Of a DNA stretch of 64,000 bases, positions 1-8,804 are shown piece after piece. Position 1 is the stretch's first letter. Every line of letters begins with the position of its first letter. The notes under the pieces are model-generated. The model did no database searches and was not told where the DNA came from. It saw only the letters and a list, made by a program, of their open reading frames with translations. The stretch covers positions 1 through 64,000 of the forward strand of contig CAYQVH010000023.1 in the NCBI GenBank assembly GCA_964420975.1, written 5' to 3'. The position numbers and the translations under genes are program-made. This stretch comes from Accumulibacter sp964420975 (GTDB taxonomy: Bacteria; Pseudomonadota; Gammaproteobacteria; Burkholderiales; Rhodocyclaceae).

Positions 1-54
1 GAACCAACACCTGATGATTACAAATCAACTGCACGACCTTCATGCTACGGGGGC
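1..54 (-). tRNA. tRNA-Thr(TGT), partial at window start
   Basis: Read on the minus strand from 54 downwards, the sequence folds as the 5' two-thirds of a tRNA: acceptor strand GCCCCCG, TA at 8-9, a D-arm GCAT/GTGC around a GG-containing loop, and an anticodon arm with loop TTTGTAA, giving anticodon TGT (Thr). The anticodon stem has one T-T mismatch. The T-arm begins (GTTGGTTC) and the rest lies outside the window, so the acceptor pairing cannot be checked. A TATAAT hexamer sits just upstream. Confidence 0.6.
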
Positions 55-72
55 AGCGGAAAGCGCGCCGGG

Positions 73-78
73 ATTATA
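73..78 (-). promoter_or_regulatory. -10 box for the tRNA-Thr gene
   Basis: The minus strand reads GGGCTATAATCCCGG here. The perfect TATAAT would place transcription start near 67, about a dozen bases before the mature tRNA 5' end at 54, as is usual for stable RNA promoters. No good -35 hexamer is visible at 16-18 bases (GGAACC at best). Confidence 0.4.
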
Positions 79-168
79 GCCCAAGCGAAGAGTGGGGTTC
101 CTCCGGATTTCGTGCACCCAGGGCGACGCAAGACCGCGTTCCCTGGAACGGCGGAAGGCTGGCCGCAT

Positions 169-1704
169 CTATTGCCGCGCAACCGCTTCGAAGCGTGCGC
201 TCACCACGCCTTGCGCATCCAGCAATTGGAGGTGGCTGCCACGGATGCGATAGCGCTCTATCCGGTTTAGCGTGTCGAACAGGCGCTGTTCCTGCTCCAT
301 ACCCGCCGGGCAGGCCATCATCGTTGCCGCCATGCGGCCGAAGCGTAACCGGTCACCGTCGATCTCGAATGGACCGGTTACGCGGTTGCAGCCGCCGCTT
401 CCGGCGACACGCAAGGCGTCAGCGGCGAAAATCAGGTGCGCCTGGCGCTGTCCGGAGGCAGCGCTTACGGGTTCATTGTCGAGACGAACGAGCTGCCAAT
501 AGGTGCCGCGCAGCGGGCTGTCGGCCAGCGGGTTGCCGCAACTCTCGCCTGGCCAGGCGCCGACGAAGCGCTCGACCACCAGAGTGGCCTGCGTTGGGCG
601 ACCTTCCTCGATCGATCGGCGCTGCGTGATGTGGCCGTCGACGCTGACCAGCAACGGCTGTCCCGGTTGCCACCTGGCTTGGCCGTATGAGGATTCGAGT
701 GCCCGGTAATCGCCCTCCATCGCGACCGGCAACCGCTGGCCGTCGGCACACAGCGTGATGCTGGCGGCGTCGGCCAGGTAGCTGAACATCCCGGTGAGAT
801 TGAGGCGCGGCTCGATCGGTGCGAAGCGGGGCAGACGCGGCAGACGATCGTTGTGGGAAGGCTCGACGGGCTTACCGGCGAGGTCGAGTTTGCGCAACGC
901 GGCTCCGTCTGCCGCCGGTAACAGGAAAATCGGCGCTTCACGCCCGCCGCGCAGGACGACCCGGCCCGTGTCGCGCTCCCACGCCCAATGGCCGATGTCG
1001 TCGAAACGGTTGGGCTCGGGACGGCCGACGTGCGTCGTACGCAACTGGTAGCGTCCATCGGGCAGAAGGTCGACATGCCAGACGACGGGGCTATCGGCGC
1101 CAGGCAGTTCGCCCTCGTAGGACGCGGGCAAGGCGTCGACGCCGGTTGCCGCAGGCGCCGATACGGGTGTGCGGCGGGCGGACACCAGCTGCAGGTCGAG
1201 CGGCGCGTCGCGGCCGTCGAGCACCGGGTAATGTCTGTCGGTCGTAAACAGCAGCCGATCGTGATGTCGGACGGTGGCGCGTACGGTGTAGCGGCCGCCA
1301 ACTTGTACGGCGGTATCGTCGTAAGTGATCTCGAAACGGAACGGTGGCTGCCCGGCGGGATCCAGCCGACTGCGGGCGAGCACGACGGCCGGTCTATCGG
1401 CCGCCGATACGTCCTGCAACTGTGCTTCGAATACCGCGTCGGGCGGTAGCGCGATGCGCTTGCGGTAAGCCGCCGTGCCCTGCAACGTGCCAGCCCAGAC
1501 GGCGCCGCCGACCCCCCACGCCCACCAGACGAGTAGCCACGCGTAGCGTTTCCGCCAACCGGAAGCGGGTGTGTTTCGGCCCACGCGATGAGAGGGCGAG
1601 CGATTCGTCCGAATCCGAGAGACCGACTGATCGGTCGTGTGCGGTAACCGTACACGCTGCAACTGCTCGAGCGACGCTGGGCGAGAACCGATCCCGATGA
1701 TCAC
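169..1704 (-). CDS. Envelope protein with YbaY-, NlpE- and META/HslJ-like domains
   Basis: Probable periplasmic or envelope-attached stress protein. After a signal-like segment (residues about 50-73, RKRYAWLLVWWAWGVGGAVWA) comes a YbaY/YscW-like beta domain (about 74-170), an NlpE-like domain (about 190-390), and a C-terminal META/HslJ domain (about 395-505) with the typical GTYWQLV start and GGCNRVTGPF motif. The GTG start overlaps the stop of the upstream HDOD gene (GTGA) and has a GGAG ribosome site 7 bases before it, which implies translational coupling. A second GTG at 1584 would put the signal peptide at the very N-terminus and is a credible alternative. No lipobox is seen, so lipid attachment is not supported. 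Domain names are family recognition; the function is inferred. Confidence 0.8.
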   Translation of the reverse strand: MIIGIGSRPASLEQLQRVRLPHTTDQSVSRIRTNRSPSHRVGRNTPASGWRKRYAWLLVWWAWGVGGAVWAGTLQGTAAYRKRIALPPDAVFEAQLQDVSAADRPAVVLARSRLDPAGQPPFRFEITYDDTAVQVGGRYTVRATVRHHDRLLFTTDRHYPVLDGRDAPLDLQLVSARRTPVSAPAATGVDALPASYEGELPGADSPVVWHVDLLPDGRYQLRTTHVGRPEPNRFDDIGHWAWERDTGRVVLRGGREAPIFLLPAADGAALRKLDLAGKPVEPSHNDRLPRLPRFAPIEPRLNLTGMFSYLADAASITLCADGQRLPVAMEGDYRALESSYGQARWQPGQPLLVSVDGHITQRRSIEEGRPTQATLVVERFVGAWPGESCGNPLADSPLRGTYWQLVRLDNEPVSAASGQRQAHLIFAADALRVAGSGGCNRVTGPFEIDGDRLRFGRMAATMMACPAGMEQEQRLFDTLNRIERYRIRGSHLQLLDAQGVVSARFEAVARQ

Positions 1705-2570
1705 TTTTCTGCTCCGGTGGTCCCGTCCCGCAGCGCGTCAGACAGCAGGTCGACGGGCACTTGCAGCCGGGCGAGGAGGGTCGCGCGGTCGACGCGCAGC
1801 AGGCGCTCAATGGCCGCGAAGTCGTCGACCAGCGCGGGGTTGGTCCATCCATCGACCGAATGACGGGCCAGGTCGACTGCCAGCTTGACGTTCTGTACGC
1901 GTGGGGTGTCGGCGTGACGGTCGTCGATCATCGTCGTCAGCAAGGGCGGCAACAACCAGGCGTGGCAAAGCGCCAGTTGCAGGTCCGCCAGCGGAAAGCC
2001 GAGCACCTCCTCCTGCACCGCCGCGCTACGCAGTTGGCGGTTGGCCTGCAGGCGCGAGCGAATCTCGAGCGCGACTTGTGGCCCAAAGCACCAGAGGAGG
2101 ATTTCGGCAAGGTCGTGCAACAAGGCGGCGAGGGCGACTTCCTCGACGTTCAGGTCGTGGCGCGCGAAGGCCCAGTCGTGCGCGTAGCGCGCCGCACGCT
2201 GGCTGCGGACGACGACCTGTAGCAGGCCGAGCTGCGCCTGCGGTTGGCGGCCGAGCAGCGTCTCGATCGTCGGCAGGCGGTCGAAGGTGCGGAAGAAGGG
2301 CTCGACGCCGAGCATCATCACCGCGCTGGCGATGTTGGTGATTTCGCTGCGCAAACGTTTGCTACCAAGCGACTGGATGTAGGCGAGAACGCGTATCGAG
2401 AGTAAGGGATCGTCGAGGACGATCTCGGAAATATCGCGGCTGCTGACGCGGTCGCTACGCTGGCGTGCATCGTCCAGGCGCCGCGCGGTTTGGCGCATGA
2501 CCGGGATCTCGGCTTGGCTGAACCGTGCCAGCCACGAGCCAAGGGCTTGCGACGAATCACCCTCGGGCAT
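1701..2570 (-). CDS. HDOD domain protein
   Basis: A 289-residue protein made almost entirely of one HDOD domain, a non-catalytic relative of HD phosphohydrolases common in bacterial signalling proteins. The N-terminal part carries the family pattern (IPVMRQTARRL, then LDDPLLSIRVLAYIQS and ITNIASAVMMLGV), and the central part has ALAALLHDLAEILLW, where HD residues are kept. No GGDEF, EAL or receiver domain is attached. It is the first gene of a two-gene unit, sharing 4 bases with the downstream envelope gene, so the two are probably co-translated. Role in signal transduction is inferred from the family; no ligand is known. Confidence 0.85.
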   Translation of the reverse strand: MPEGDSSQALGSWLARFSQAEIPVMRQTARRLDDARQRSDRVSSRDISEIVLDDPLLSIRVLAYIQSLGSKRLRSEITNIASAVMMLGVEPFFRTFDRLPTIETLLGRQPQAQLGLLQVVVRSQRAARYAHDWAFARHDLNVEEVALAALLHDLAEILLWCFGPQVALEIRSRLQANRQLRSAAVQEEVLGFPLADLQLALCHAWLLPPLLTTMIDDRHADTPRVQNVKLAVDLARHSVDGWTNPALVDDFAAIERLLRVDRATLLARLQVPVDLLSDALRDGTTGAEK

Positions 2571-2678
2571 CGACGTCAGCTCCGGAAAAAATATCTGACG
2601 GGTTCGGCGCCGCAGAAGTTCACGACCGTGCGCAAGGCGAAAGCGACCAGTGGCGGCCGCATCGTCAAGAAACCGCGG

Positions 2679-3839
2679 TCAGAACTGCTCATCGGGCCGC
2701 AGCAAGCGCCAGCGCCCCGGCGGCAGGCGTCCAAGCGAGACCCGACCGATGCGCACGCGCTTGATGTCGGTCACCCGCAGGCCGACCAGCTCGCACATCC
2801 GCTGAATCTGGCGTTTCCGGTTTTCGAAGGTGACAAAGCGCAGCTGGTGCTCGGCGAGCCACGACACGTGCGAACGACCGAGCTTGATGCGGTCGAGCGT
2901 CAGCCCTTGACGAAGTCGTTGCAAGCCATCGGCGACCATCTCGCCTTCGACGCGCAGGTGAAATTCCTGTTCCAAGCGCACCCGGCTATCGGTCAACCGG
3001 CGAGCAAGACTGCCGTCCTGGGTTAGCACCAACAGGCCGTGCTCGTCGGGGGCGAGTTTTCCAATCGCCGCCAGACCACGCAAGGCAGGGCCTGCGACGC
3101 GCCCGGCCTTATCGTCGGCCGACCACCAACCCTCCGGTCGGACCAGCGTCGCCAGTGCAGCGCCGGCACTGGCCCACGGCTCGCCGAGCGGCTGGTTGAG
3201 GATCAGCGTCAGCTTCTTGCTGTGCTGCGTGTCGGCAATCGCCTTCACCTCGACCCGTGCTTTCGGGCTGACCCTGGCGCCAAGCCGGTTGACGACGACG
3301 CCGTCGACCGTCACCCAGCCATTCTCTATCCAGGTGTCGGCTTCCCGACGCGAGCACTGAGTCTGCTCGCTAACGCGCTTCGCCAAGCGCGGCAACTCCT
3401 TCGCCGGACCGCGCTGCGGCGCGTCGTCCGGTGCTGCAGGCGGGCTGGCTTCGGGCAGGCGATGCGGCGCATTCGCCGGCGGACGACGCGTCTCGTCAAC
3501 CGCCGGCGATCGGTGCGGGCTTTCCACAGCCGACGGCAGAGCGGCGCGCACGCCACTGCTGCGGGCAATGCCGCGTGGCGGATGCGTCTTCTTGGCGGGC
3601 GTCGCCGAGCCGGACGGCGCCGCGACCGCCGCTTGCTCGCGGCGGTCGCGCGGTCGGAAGGACGGCGGAGCGGGCGCACGTTCGGCGGCCGGGGCGCTCG
3701 CCGTGGTGGTCGCCTTTGGCGTCGGCCGCTGGCGCTTGTCCGGTGTTGCGCCAGCGCGCAATGGCTTGCGTCGCTGCGCGGCATCGCTTGTCGGGGACGA
3801 TTCGGTTCGGACAGGCAGTTTCAACGTCGGGCGTGTCAT
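2679..3839 (-). CDS. RluF-like pseudouridine synthase paralog lacking the catalytic Asp
   Basis: Belongs to the RsuA/RluB/RluE/RluF family. The first 145 residues are a disordered Ala/Pro/Arg-rich extension; then an S4 RNA-binding domain (LPRLAKRVSEQ, CSRREADTWIENGWV) and the synthase fold. The closing segment (MCELVGLRVTDIKRVRIG) is nearly identical to that of the paralog at 19736-20551. However, the family active-site motif GRLD, present as GRLDVDSSGLLVLTQDG in the paralog, reads GKLAPDEHGLLVLTQDG here (codon GCC, Ala, instead of GAC, Asp; about 3040-3050). The upstream KPxG motif is also changed to NQPLG. The fold is kept but catalysis is unlikely; a role in RNA binding is one possibility. 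The start codon is followed by the long extension and is moderately certain. Confidence 0.85.
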   Translation of the reverse strand: MTRPTLKLPVRTESSPTSDAAQRRKPLRAGATPDKRQRPTPKATTTASAPAAERAPAPPSFRPRDRREQAAVAAPSGSATPAKKTHPPRGIARSSGVRAALPSAVESPHRSPAVDETRRPPANAPHRLPEASPPAAPDDAPQRGPAKELPRLAKRVSEQTQCSRREADTWIENGWVTVDGVVVNRLGARVSPKARVEVKAIADTQHSKKLTLILNQPLGEPWASAGAALATLVRPEGWWSADDKAGRVAGPALRGLAAIGKLAPDEHGLLVLTQDGSLARRLTDSRVRLEQEFHLRVEGEMVADGLQRLRQGLTLDRIKLGRSHVSWLAEHQLRFVTFENRKRQIQRMCELVGLRVTDIKRVRIGRVSLGRLPPGRWRLLRPDEQF

Positions 3840-4016
3840 GCAAACGGGTCCTTGCGAGGGCGAAAAATCCGAAAAAGGGCCGGCGGGGAGAATCGTACTA
3901 CCGATTGTTGGCTTTTGAATCGGATCTCCGGTCTACGAGGCGCCGATAGACGCTTGCCGAAGGTCGCTGTTCGCCGTCGGCGAGCGCTCCCGGACGCGGT
4001 TCTTGTTCAGCTGTTT

Positions 4017-4931
4017 TCAGTACGGCCGTGGCTCGCCGGGCGGGCGCGTCTTGAAACGGCGATGAACCCAGTAGTATTGTTCCGGCATCGTCCGCACCGC
4101 CTCCTCGATCCAGGCGTTCATGCGTCGCGTATCGGCTTCGACGTCGTCCGTGGGGAAGTCTTGCCAAGGCTCGCAGACGGTCACCAGATAACCCCGGCCA
4201 CGAGGCAGGAAGCGCGTGAGTACCGGGACGACCGTCGCGCCTGCCAGGCGAGCCAACCGCGACAGGCCGGGCACGGTCGCCGCCTGGATCCCGAAGAACG
4301 GGACGAAGATCGAGTCGCGGCGGCCGAAATCCATGTCCGGGAGGTAGTACAGCGGGCGTCCGGACTTCATCGCGCGAACGCTGGCGCGAACGCTGTCCTG
4401 CCGCGAGAGGAGTAGTTGATCACCGAAACGGCGGCGCCCCTGATAGAGCAGGCGGTTGAAGACCGGGTCGGACTGGACGGCGTAGATGCTGGCGCTGTCA
4501 TGACGCATCGCAATCGCCGCACCGCCGGCGTCGAGTCCGACAAAATGCGGCGTCAGCATCAGTACCGGGCGACCGGCAGCGAGCAGCGCGCGCAGCCGGT
4601 CGTCGCCGACGACCGTCGTCAACCGTTGCAGCCGTTGCGGGCTTGCCCACCACAGGAGTCCGCGTTCGAGCAGGCTGCGGCAGAGCACTCTGACGTGTGC
4701 GCGCGCCAATCGGTGGCGTTGACGCGCGTCAAGCTCCGGAAAACAGAGACCGAGGTTGACGAGGACGATGTTCCGGCGCCGACGAGCCAAAGCGTAGAGG
4801 ACGCCTCCGAGTGCGTCGCCAATCGTCGCCAGGACGGGTAAGGGAAGAAAATGGAGTAACCAGAGAAGCGCAGCCAGCAATCGGCTCAGCATGTATTGGC
4901 CCAGATCGGCTCGGAAGGCTGCCAGGAACAC
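4017..4931 (-). CDS. LpxL/HtrB-family lipid A acyltransferase
   Basis: Inner-membrane acyltransferase of the LpxL/LpxM (HtrB) family, which transfers an acyl chain to a lipid A precursor on the cytoplasmic face. The roughly 300-residue length fits. An N-terminal membrane anchor (LLAALLWLLHFLPLPVL) is followed by the HX4D catalytic motif in PHFVGLDAG and later conserved blocks (LYYLPDMDFG, FVPFFGIQAAT, PEQYYWVHRRFKTRP). The start used is GTG at 4931; an ATG at 4892 right before the membrane segment is equally plausible, and neither has a strong ribosome site. It stands alone, divergent from the FeeM-PilZ gene. It could be a late acyltransferase specific for another lipid. Confidence 0.85.
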   Translation of the reverse strand: MFLAAFRADLGQYMLSRLLAALLWLLHFLPLPVLATIGDALGGVLYALARRRRNIVLVNLGLCFPELDARQRHRLARAHVRVLCRSLLERGLLWWASPQRLQRLTTVVGDDRLRALLAAGRPVLMLTPHFVGLDAGGAAIAMRHDSASIYAVQSDPVFNRLLYQGRRRFGDQLLLSRQDSVRASVRAMKSGRPLYYLPDMDFGRRDSIFVPFFGIQAATVPGLSRLARLAGATVVPVLTRFLPRGRGYLVTVCEPWQDFPTDDVEADTRRMNAWIEEAVRTMPEQYYWVHRRFKTRPPGEPRPY

Positions 4932-5258
4932 GGCGACCAGTCAGCACGTCGCAGAGTGACAATTATAGCGTCGTTGCCGCCGGCGAAACTTCCGTTCCCT
5001 GGGCTTGCCGAACTCACGTTCGGGCAAAAGCGCTGGCCGGCGCCGGCCTGAAGAATGGCGGGGACTTATCGCAGCAGTTTGATAAGATGCGTGGATGAAG
5101 TTTCCCGCCGGCCCGGTCGGCGCGTCACAACGCGAAATCCGGAGACGGCGTGCGCCTCTGCTCGATCAGGACGCTGTCTGTCGCCGGCAAACGATCTAGT
5201 TGCCGGTACCGGGATGGCCCGCACTTTGCGGATCGCCGTTGCGGAGGAGGGGATCACT
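4932..5258. other. Divergent intergenic region, 327 bases
   Basis: Lies between the divergent acyltransferase and FeeM-PilZ genes. It holds a possible extended -10 promoter for the FeeM-PilZ gene. An in-frame open extension upstream of the FeeM-PilZ start exists but has no coding look (Arg-rich, no family match). No RNA gene or repeat was recognised. Confidence 0.5.
5080..5088 (+). promoter_or_regulatory. Possible extended -10 promoter of the FeeM-PilZ gene
   Basis: TGATAAGAT matches the extended -10 pattern TGnTAnnAT. The -35 position is poor (GGGACT, 16 bases upstream). Transcription would begin near 5095 and give a leader of about 165 bases. Confidence 0.3.
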
Positions 5259-6566
5259 ATGAGAAGACTGTTCTCGCCGGTTCGCAAGGCCATGCACGGG
5301 ACGCTGCGTCAGGTACTCAACGTGCTTCCCGAGGAGAGGCGCTTTGCGGCCTATCGCAACATGGTCGATTGCGATCCCTCGCTCGATCCGCGTCTGGAGA
5401 TGAAGATCGCCGACAGCAAGGAGGAACTCGAGGCGTGCTTCACGCTGCTGCATGACGCCTACGTCGGCAGCGGATTCATGAAACCGCATCCGTCCGGCAT
5501 GCGGGTGACGATCTATCACGCCCTGCCGACGACCACGACGCTGTGCGCCAAATACGACGGTGAAGTCGTCGGTACCTTGTCGCTGATCCGGGAAAGCGTG
5601 CTCGGCTTCCCTTTGCAGCGGATTTTCGATCTGACCGAGGTGCGCGAGAAGAAGGGCAACATCGCCGAGGCTTCGGCGCTGGCGGTACACCGACGCTTTC
5701 GGCGTACCGGCGGCAGCGTCCTCTTCCCGCTGATGAAGTTCATGCACAACTACTGCACGACGTATTTCGATACTCGGCACGTAGTGATCGCGGTGAATCC
5801 GAGTCACATCGAAATGTACGAGTCGTTGCTGTTTTTTCAGCGCCTGACCGAGAACGTCGTCGAGAACTACGATTTCGTCAACGGTGCGCCGGCGGTCGGC
5901 GCGGCACTCGACCTTCACGAGTTCGAACGGACCGCCAAGGAGGTTTATGGCGACAAGCCGGTGAAGCGCAACTTGCACCACTTCTTTTTCGACCTGACGC
6001 TGCCAAACATCCAGATGCCGAGCCGGCGTTTCTACACCACCAACGACCCGGTATTGACGCCGGAGATGCTCGATTACTTCTTCAATGTGCGCACCAATGT
6101 CTTTCGTGAGCTGAGCGATCGCAAGAAAAGCCTGATGCACACGATTTATGATCTGCCGGCGTATCGATCCGTGTTGCCGGTCCTCTCGGCGGATACGCAG
6201 GACGTCACGACACGCCGTCGCCATCGCCGCTTTTCGGTCAGATGCCCGGCGAAGTTGTCGCTCATGGGGGCCGACGGCGCCCGCAATGTCGTCAAACTCG
6301 AAATTTTTCAGCTCTCGCGTTACGGCTTCAAGGCGCACGCGCTGTCGCCGCTGCCGATCAACGTTTGGGGAGAAGCCACGGTTCAGCTGGGTCCGGCCGA
6401 AGTGTCGCGGATTCATGCCTCGGCCTCGCGCGACTCGGGCGAAGGCGTCTACGGCTTCCGCCTCGGCGAACCGGATCTCGTCTGGCGCAAGTTCGTCAAT
6501 GCGCTCTACAGCGGCAGTGTTCACGCCGATCTCGAAAACGCGACGCGCTTCATGACCGATCGCTGA
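5259..6566 (+). CDS. FeeM-like N-acyl amino acid synthase fused to a PilZ domain
   Basis: A 435-residue cytoplasmic protein. Residues about 20-300 match the FeeM/GNAT-like family that joins fatty acyl chains from acyl-ACP to an amino acid (segments FTLLHDAYVGSGFM, MRVTIYHALPTTTTLCAKYD, VVGTLSLIRES, EASALAVHRRFR). Residues about 319-430 form a PilZ domain, the usual c-di-GMP receptor, with the RxxxR motif in RRRHRRFSVR. The second PilZ motif, normally D/NxSxxG, reads QLSRYG, so the first position is changed. The ATG is chosen because GGAGG lies 8-10 bases upstream. FeeM-like enzymes also occur with exosortase/PEP-CTERM loci, and PEP-CTERM genes lie elsewhere in this window. c-di-GMP control of acyl amino acid synthesis is inferred. 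Confidence 0.85.
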   Translation: MRRLFSPVRKAMHGTLRQVLNVLPEERRFAAYRNMVDCDPSLDPRLEMKIADSKEELEACFTLLHDAYVGSGFMKPHPSGMRVTIYHALPTTTTLCAKYDGEVVGTLSLIRESVLGFPLQRIFDLTEVREKKGNIAEASALAVHRRFRRTGGSVLFPLMKFMHNYCTTYFDTRHVVIAVNPSHIEMYESLLFFQRLTENVVENYDFVNGAPAVGAALDLHEFERTAKEVYGDKPVKRNLHHFFFDLTLPNIQMPSRRFYTTNDPVLTPEMLDYFFNVRTNVFRELSDRKKSLMHTIYDLPAYRSVLPVLSADTQDVTTRRRHRRFSVRCPAKLSLMGADGARNVVKLEIFQLSRYGFKAHALSPLPINVWGEATVQLGPAEVSRIHASASRDSGEGVYGFRLGEPDLVWRKFVNALYSGSVHADLENATRFMTDR

Positions 6567-6606
6567 CGCCCGCCGGCGCGAGTCGACTGCTCGGCCGCGG
6601 CGGCAA

Positions 6607-7698
6607 TCAGTGGCTCGGGTGGCGCTTGGCACGCGGCGCGCTGCGCGCGGGATACAGACGCCGACGATAATGCGCCGGCGCCATTCCGGTCCACCGGACG
6701 AAGGCGCGGTAGAACGCTCCCGTGTCGGCAAAGCCCAGGTCGCTCGCGATGTTCGAAATCGATTGCGTGGTTTTTGCCAGACTGTTGATCGCCAGGTCTC
6801 GCCGCAAGCCGTCCTTGATCGCCTGAAAGCTCGATCCCTCGCTTTCGATACGGCGGTGGAGCGTGCGCGGCGAAAGGTGAAGCGCATTGGCCACCTCGGC
6901 CAGCGTCAACGAGTTGGGAAGCGCTTCGCGCAGAATCCTGCGCACACGGAGCACCATTTCGCGGTCACGGCGGTAGAGCGTCGTCAGTTTGCCGGGTGCC
7001 CCGTCGAGAAACGTCAGCAGCGCCGCTTCGTCCCTCCGGATCGGCAGATCCAGCAGGTTGGCCGCGAACACCGCGGTCAGCCGCGGCGCGTCGAAGCTTG
7101 AGCGGGCGGTGTAGATCAGCGCGTAGTCGTCCGCGTGATCCGGGCGCGGATAGGGAAACGAAACCGAATCGAGAACGATGCCGCGTCCGACCAGCCAGGA
7201 GAAGAGTCCATGCAGCAGGCGCAGCAGCCATTCGAAGGCAAAGACGCGACCGACCCGCAGCGGCGGCCGGCCGCTCTCCGTAATCGACAGCCGCGCGTGT
7301 TCGCCAGCGCTCTCGAGACCGACGACAAGCTCCGGGAGGACGAGTCGCAGGAAGCGGACCGCGCGCTCGATCGCCGCCGCCAGCGTCGGCGCGGTGATGG
7401 CCCCCCGACAGAGAAACTCGAAGGTCCCTTGGCGCAAAGGCTGCGCGAAGAGACCGAATCCTTCGTCGTCGAGTTCACGGTTGACCAGGTTGTAGAGTTC
7501 CGCGTAGCGATCGATCGGGATGCGCGCCGCCGGGTCGTCGAGGAGCGCCGCCGCGATGTGCGCGCCGGCAAGCAGAGGCTGCGTGTCGCGACCAGCGCTT
7601 TCCATCCCGGCAAGCATGCCACGGACGAAGGCCATCGCCACCGTTGCCCGCGCCGGAGTCGCAATGACGCCGCTGGCAGTGTTCTCAGGATTGGCCAT
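6607..7698 (-). CDS. AraC-family transcriptional regulator
   Basis: A 363-residue regulator of the OruR/VirF-like AraC subgroup: an N-terminal ligand-sensing domain (about 20-215; GTFEFLCRGAITAPTLAAAI) and a C-terminal double helix-turn-helix domain (about 245-345) with LTLAEVANALHLSPRTLHRR and ISNIASDLGFADTGAFYRAF, where the second helix pattern is the family hallmark. The ATG at 7698 has GAGGA 6 bases before it and is preferred over an upstream codon. It is divergent from the mrr gene with about 160 bases between them. The effector is unknown; no adjacent enzyme gene points to a target. Confidence 0.9.
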   Translation of the reverse strand: MANPENTASGVIATPARATVAMAFVRGMLAGMESAGRDTQPLLAGAHIAAALLDDPAARIPIDRYAELYNLVNRELDDEGFGLFAQPLRQGTFEFLCRGAITAPTLAAAIERAVRFLRLVLPELVVGLESAGEHARLSITESGRPPLRVGRVFAFEWLLRLLHGLFSWLVGRGIVLDSVSFPYPRPDHADDYALIYTARSSFDAPRLTAVFAANLLDLPIRRDEAALLTFLDGAPGKLTTLYRRDREMVLRVRRILREALPNSLTLAEVANALHLSPRTLHRRIESEGSSFQAIKDGLRRDLAINSLAKTTQSISNIASDLGFADTGAFYRAFVRWTGMAPAHYRRRLYPARSAPRAKRHPSH

Positions 7699-7856
7699 GA
7701 CTGTCCTCGCAAGATCGTGTATTGACAGCATATTCCAACTTGGCAGTTATTACATGGTGAGCGGCGCAACGGATCATGGCGCGATCGGCGACAAGTTCCT
7801 ACCATGTGTGTTTACTTAAGGGTCAGCCGCCTCCCACGGAGCTACGGGTACATGCC

Positions 7857-8777
7857 ATGCCAATTCCGGATTTCCAGTCCTTGATGCTTCCCGTACTGAC
7901 GTTGGCGCAGGACGGGAGAGAGCATTCTCTGGCCGAGGCGCGGCAAGTAATCGCTCGGCAGATCGGGTTGACCGATGAGGAACGGAACGAACTGCTTCCG
8001 AGCGGTCGGGCGCGACGCTATGACAACCGCGTCTCCTGGGCGAAGGTATACCTTGAACAGGCGGGGCTACTCGCATCCTCACGCCGTGCACACTTCCAGA
8101 TCACTGATCAAGGACGCCGAGTGCTTGCCGAAAACCCGCAACGCATTGACATTGGTCTGCTTGAGCGGTTCGAGCAGTTCAAGCGATATCGAAACGCTGC
8201 GCGAAATGCAGAAGGGCAGACACAGACGGTCTCTGAACCAACTCACGTGCAAAGCGCAACGCCTGAAGAACTTCTTGAGCAGGCGTATCAGAGCATGCGG
8301 GCCGAGCTTGCTTCGGAGCTCCTCTTGCGAGTAAAGGCGAGTTCGCCTCAGTTCTTCGAAACCTTGGTTGTCGAACTACTTCTCAAGATGGGCTATGGGC
8401 GTAGTCGTGCCGAAGCCGGTCGGGCGATTGGAAGGGTGGGGGATGAAGGAATAGACGGCATCATCAGCGAAGACCGTCTTGGTCTGGATACGATTTACCT
8501 GCAGGCCAAACGTTGGGACGGGACGGTCGGGCGCCCCGAAGTACAGAAGTTCGTTGGTGCGCTCCATGGAAAACGTGCGCGCAAAGGCGTGTTCATCACC
8601 ACGGGTTCCTTCTCCACAGAGGCAAAAGACTACGTCTCGCACATTGATCCGCGCGTTGTGCTCATCGACGGCTTGGAATTGGCGCAATACATGGTTGACC
8701 TCAATCTCGGCGCGACGCCGAAGGCGACGTATGAGGTGAAACGCATCGATTCTGACTACTTCAGTGATGAAGAATAG
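7857..8777 (+). CDS. mrr: Mrr-type restriction endonuclease
   Basis: A 306-residue type IV restriction enzyme that cuts modified DNA. The N-terminal Mrr_N winged-helix domain (residues about 8-85; LAQDGREHSLAEARQVIARQIGLT, split over two helices) binds DNA. The C-terminal Mrr_cat nuclease domain (about 155-285) has the PD-(D/E)xK core: D196-E-G-I-D200 followed by Q216-A-K218. The start at the second ATG is chosen because the family begins exactly there. Its base composition is visibly lower in GC than its neighbours, and no methylase or other restriction subunit adjoins, as expected for a solitary, horizontally acquired defence gene. Confidence 0.92.
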   Translation: MPIPDFQSLMLPVLTLAQDGREHSLAEARQVIARQIGLTDEERNELLPSGRARRYDNRVSWAKVYLEQAGLLASSRRAHFQITDQGRRVLAENPQRIDIGLLERFEQFKRYRNAARNAEGQTQTVSEPTHVQSATPEELLEQAYQSMRAELASELLLRVKASSPQFFETLVVELLLKMGYGRSRAEAGRAIGRVGDEGIDGIISEDRLGLDTIYLQAKRWDGTVGRPEVQKFVGALHGKRARKGVFITTGSFSTEAKDYVSHIDPRVVLIDGLELAQYMVDLNLGATPKATYEVKRIDSDYFSDEE

Positions 8778-8804
8778 TCAGCTAACCACAACGTCGAAGG
8801 GGCT

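Noticed and set aside
4719..4732. TTGACGCGCGTCAA, a perfect DNR/FNR-like palindrome
   Set aside because: It lies inside the lipid A acyltransferase coding sequence, far from any start, and its GC-rich centre arises from codons for Asp-Ala-Arg.
5196..6887. 563-codon minus-strand frame opposite the FeeM-PilZ gene
   Set aside because: Arg-rich with no family pattern, while the plus strand has two recognisable domains and a good ribosome site.
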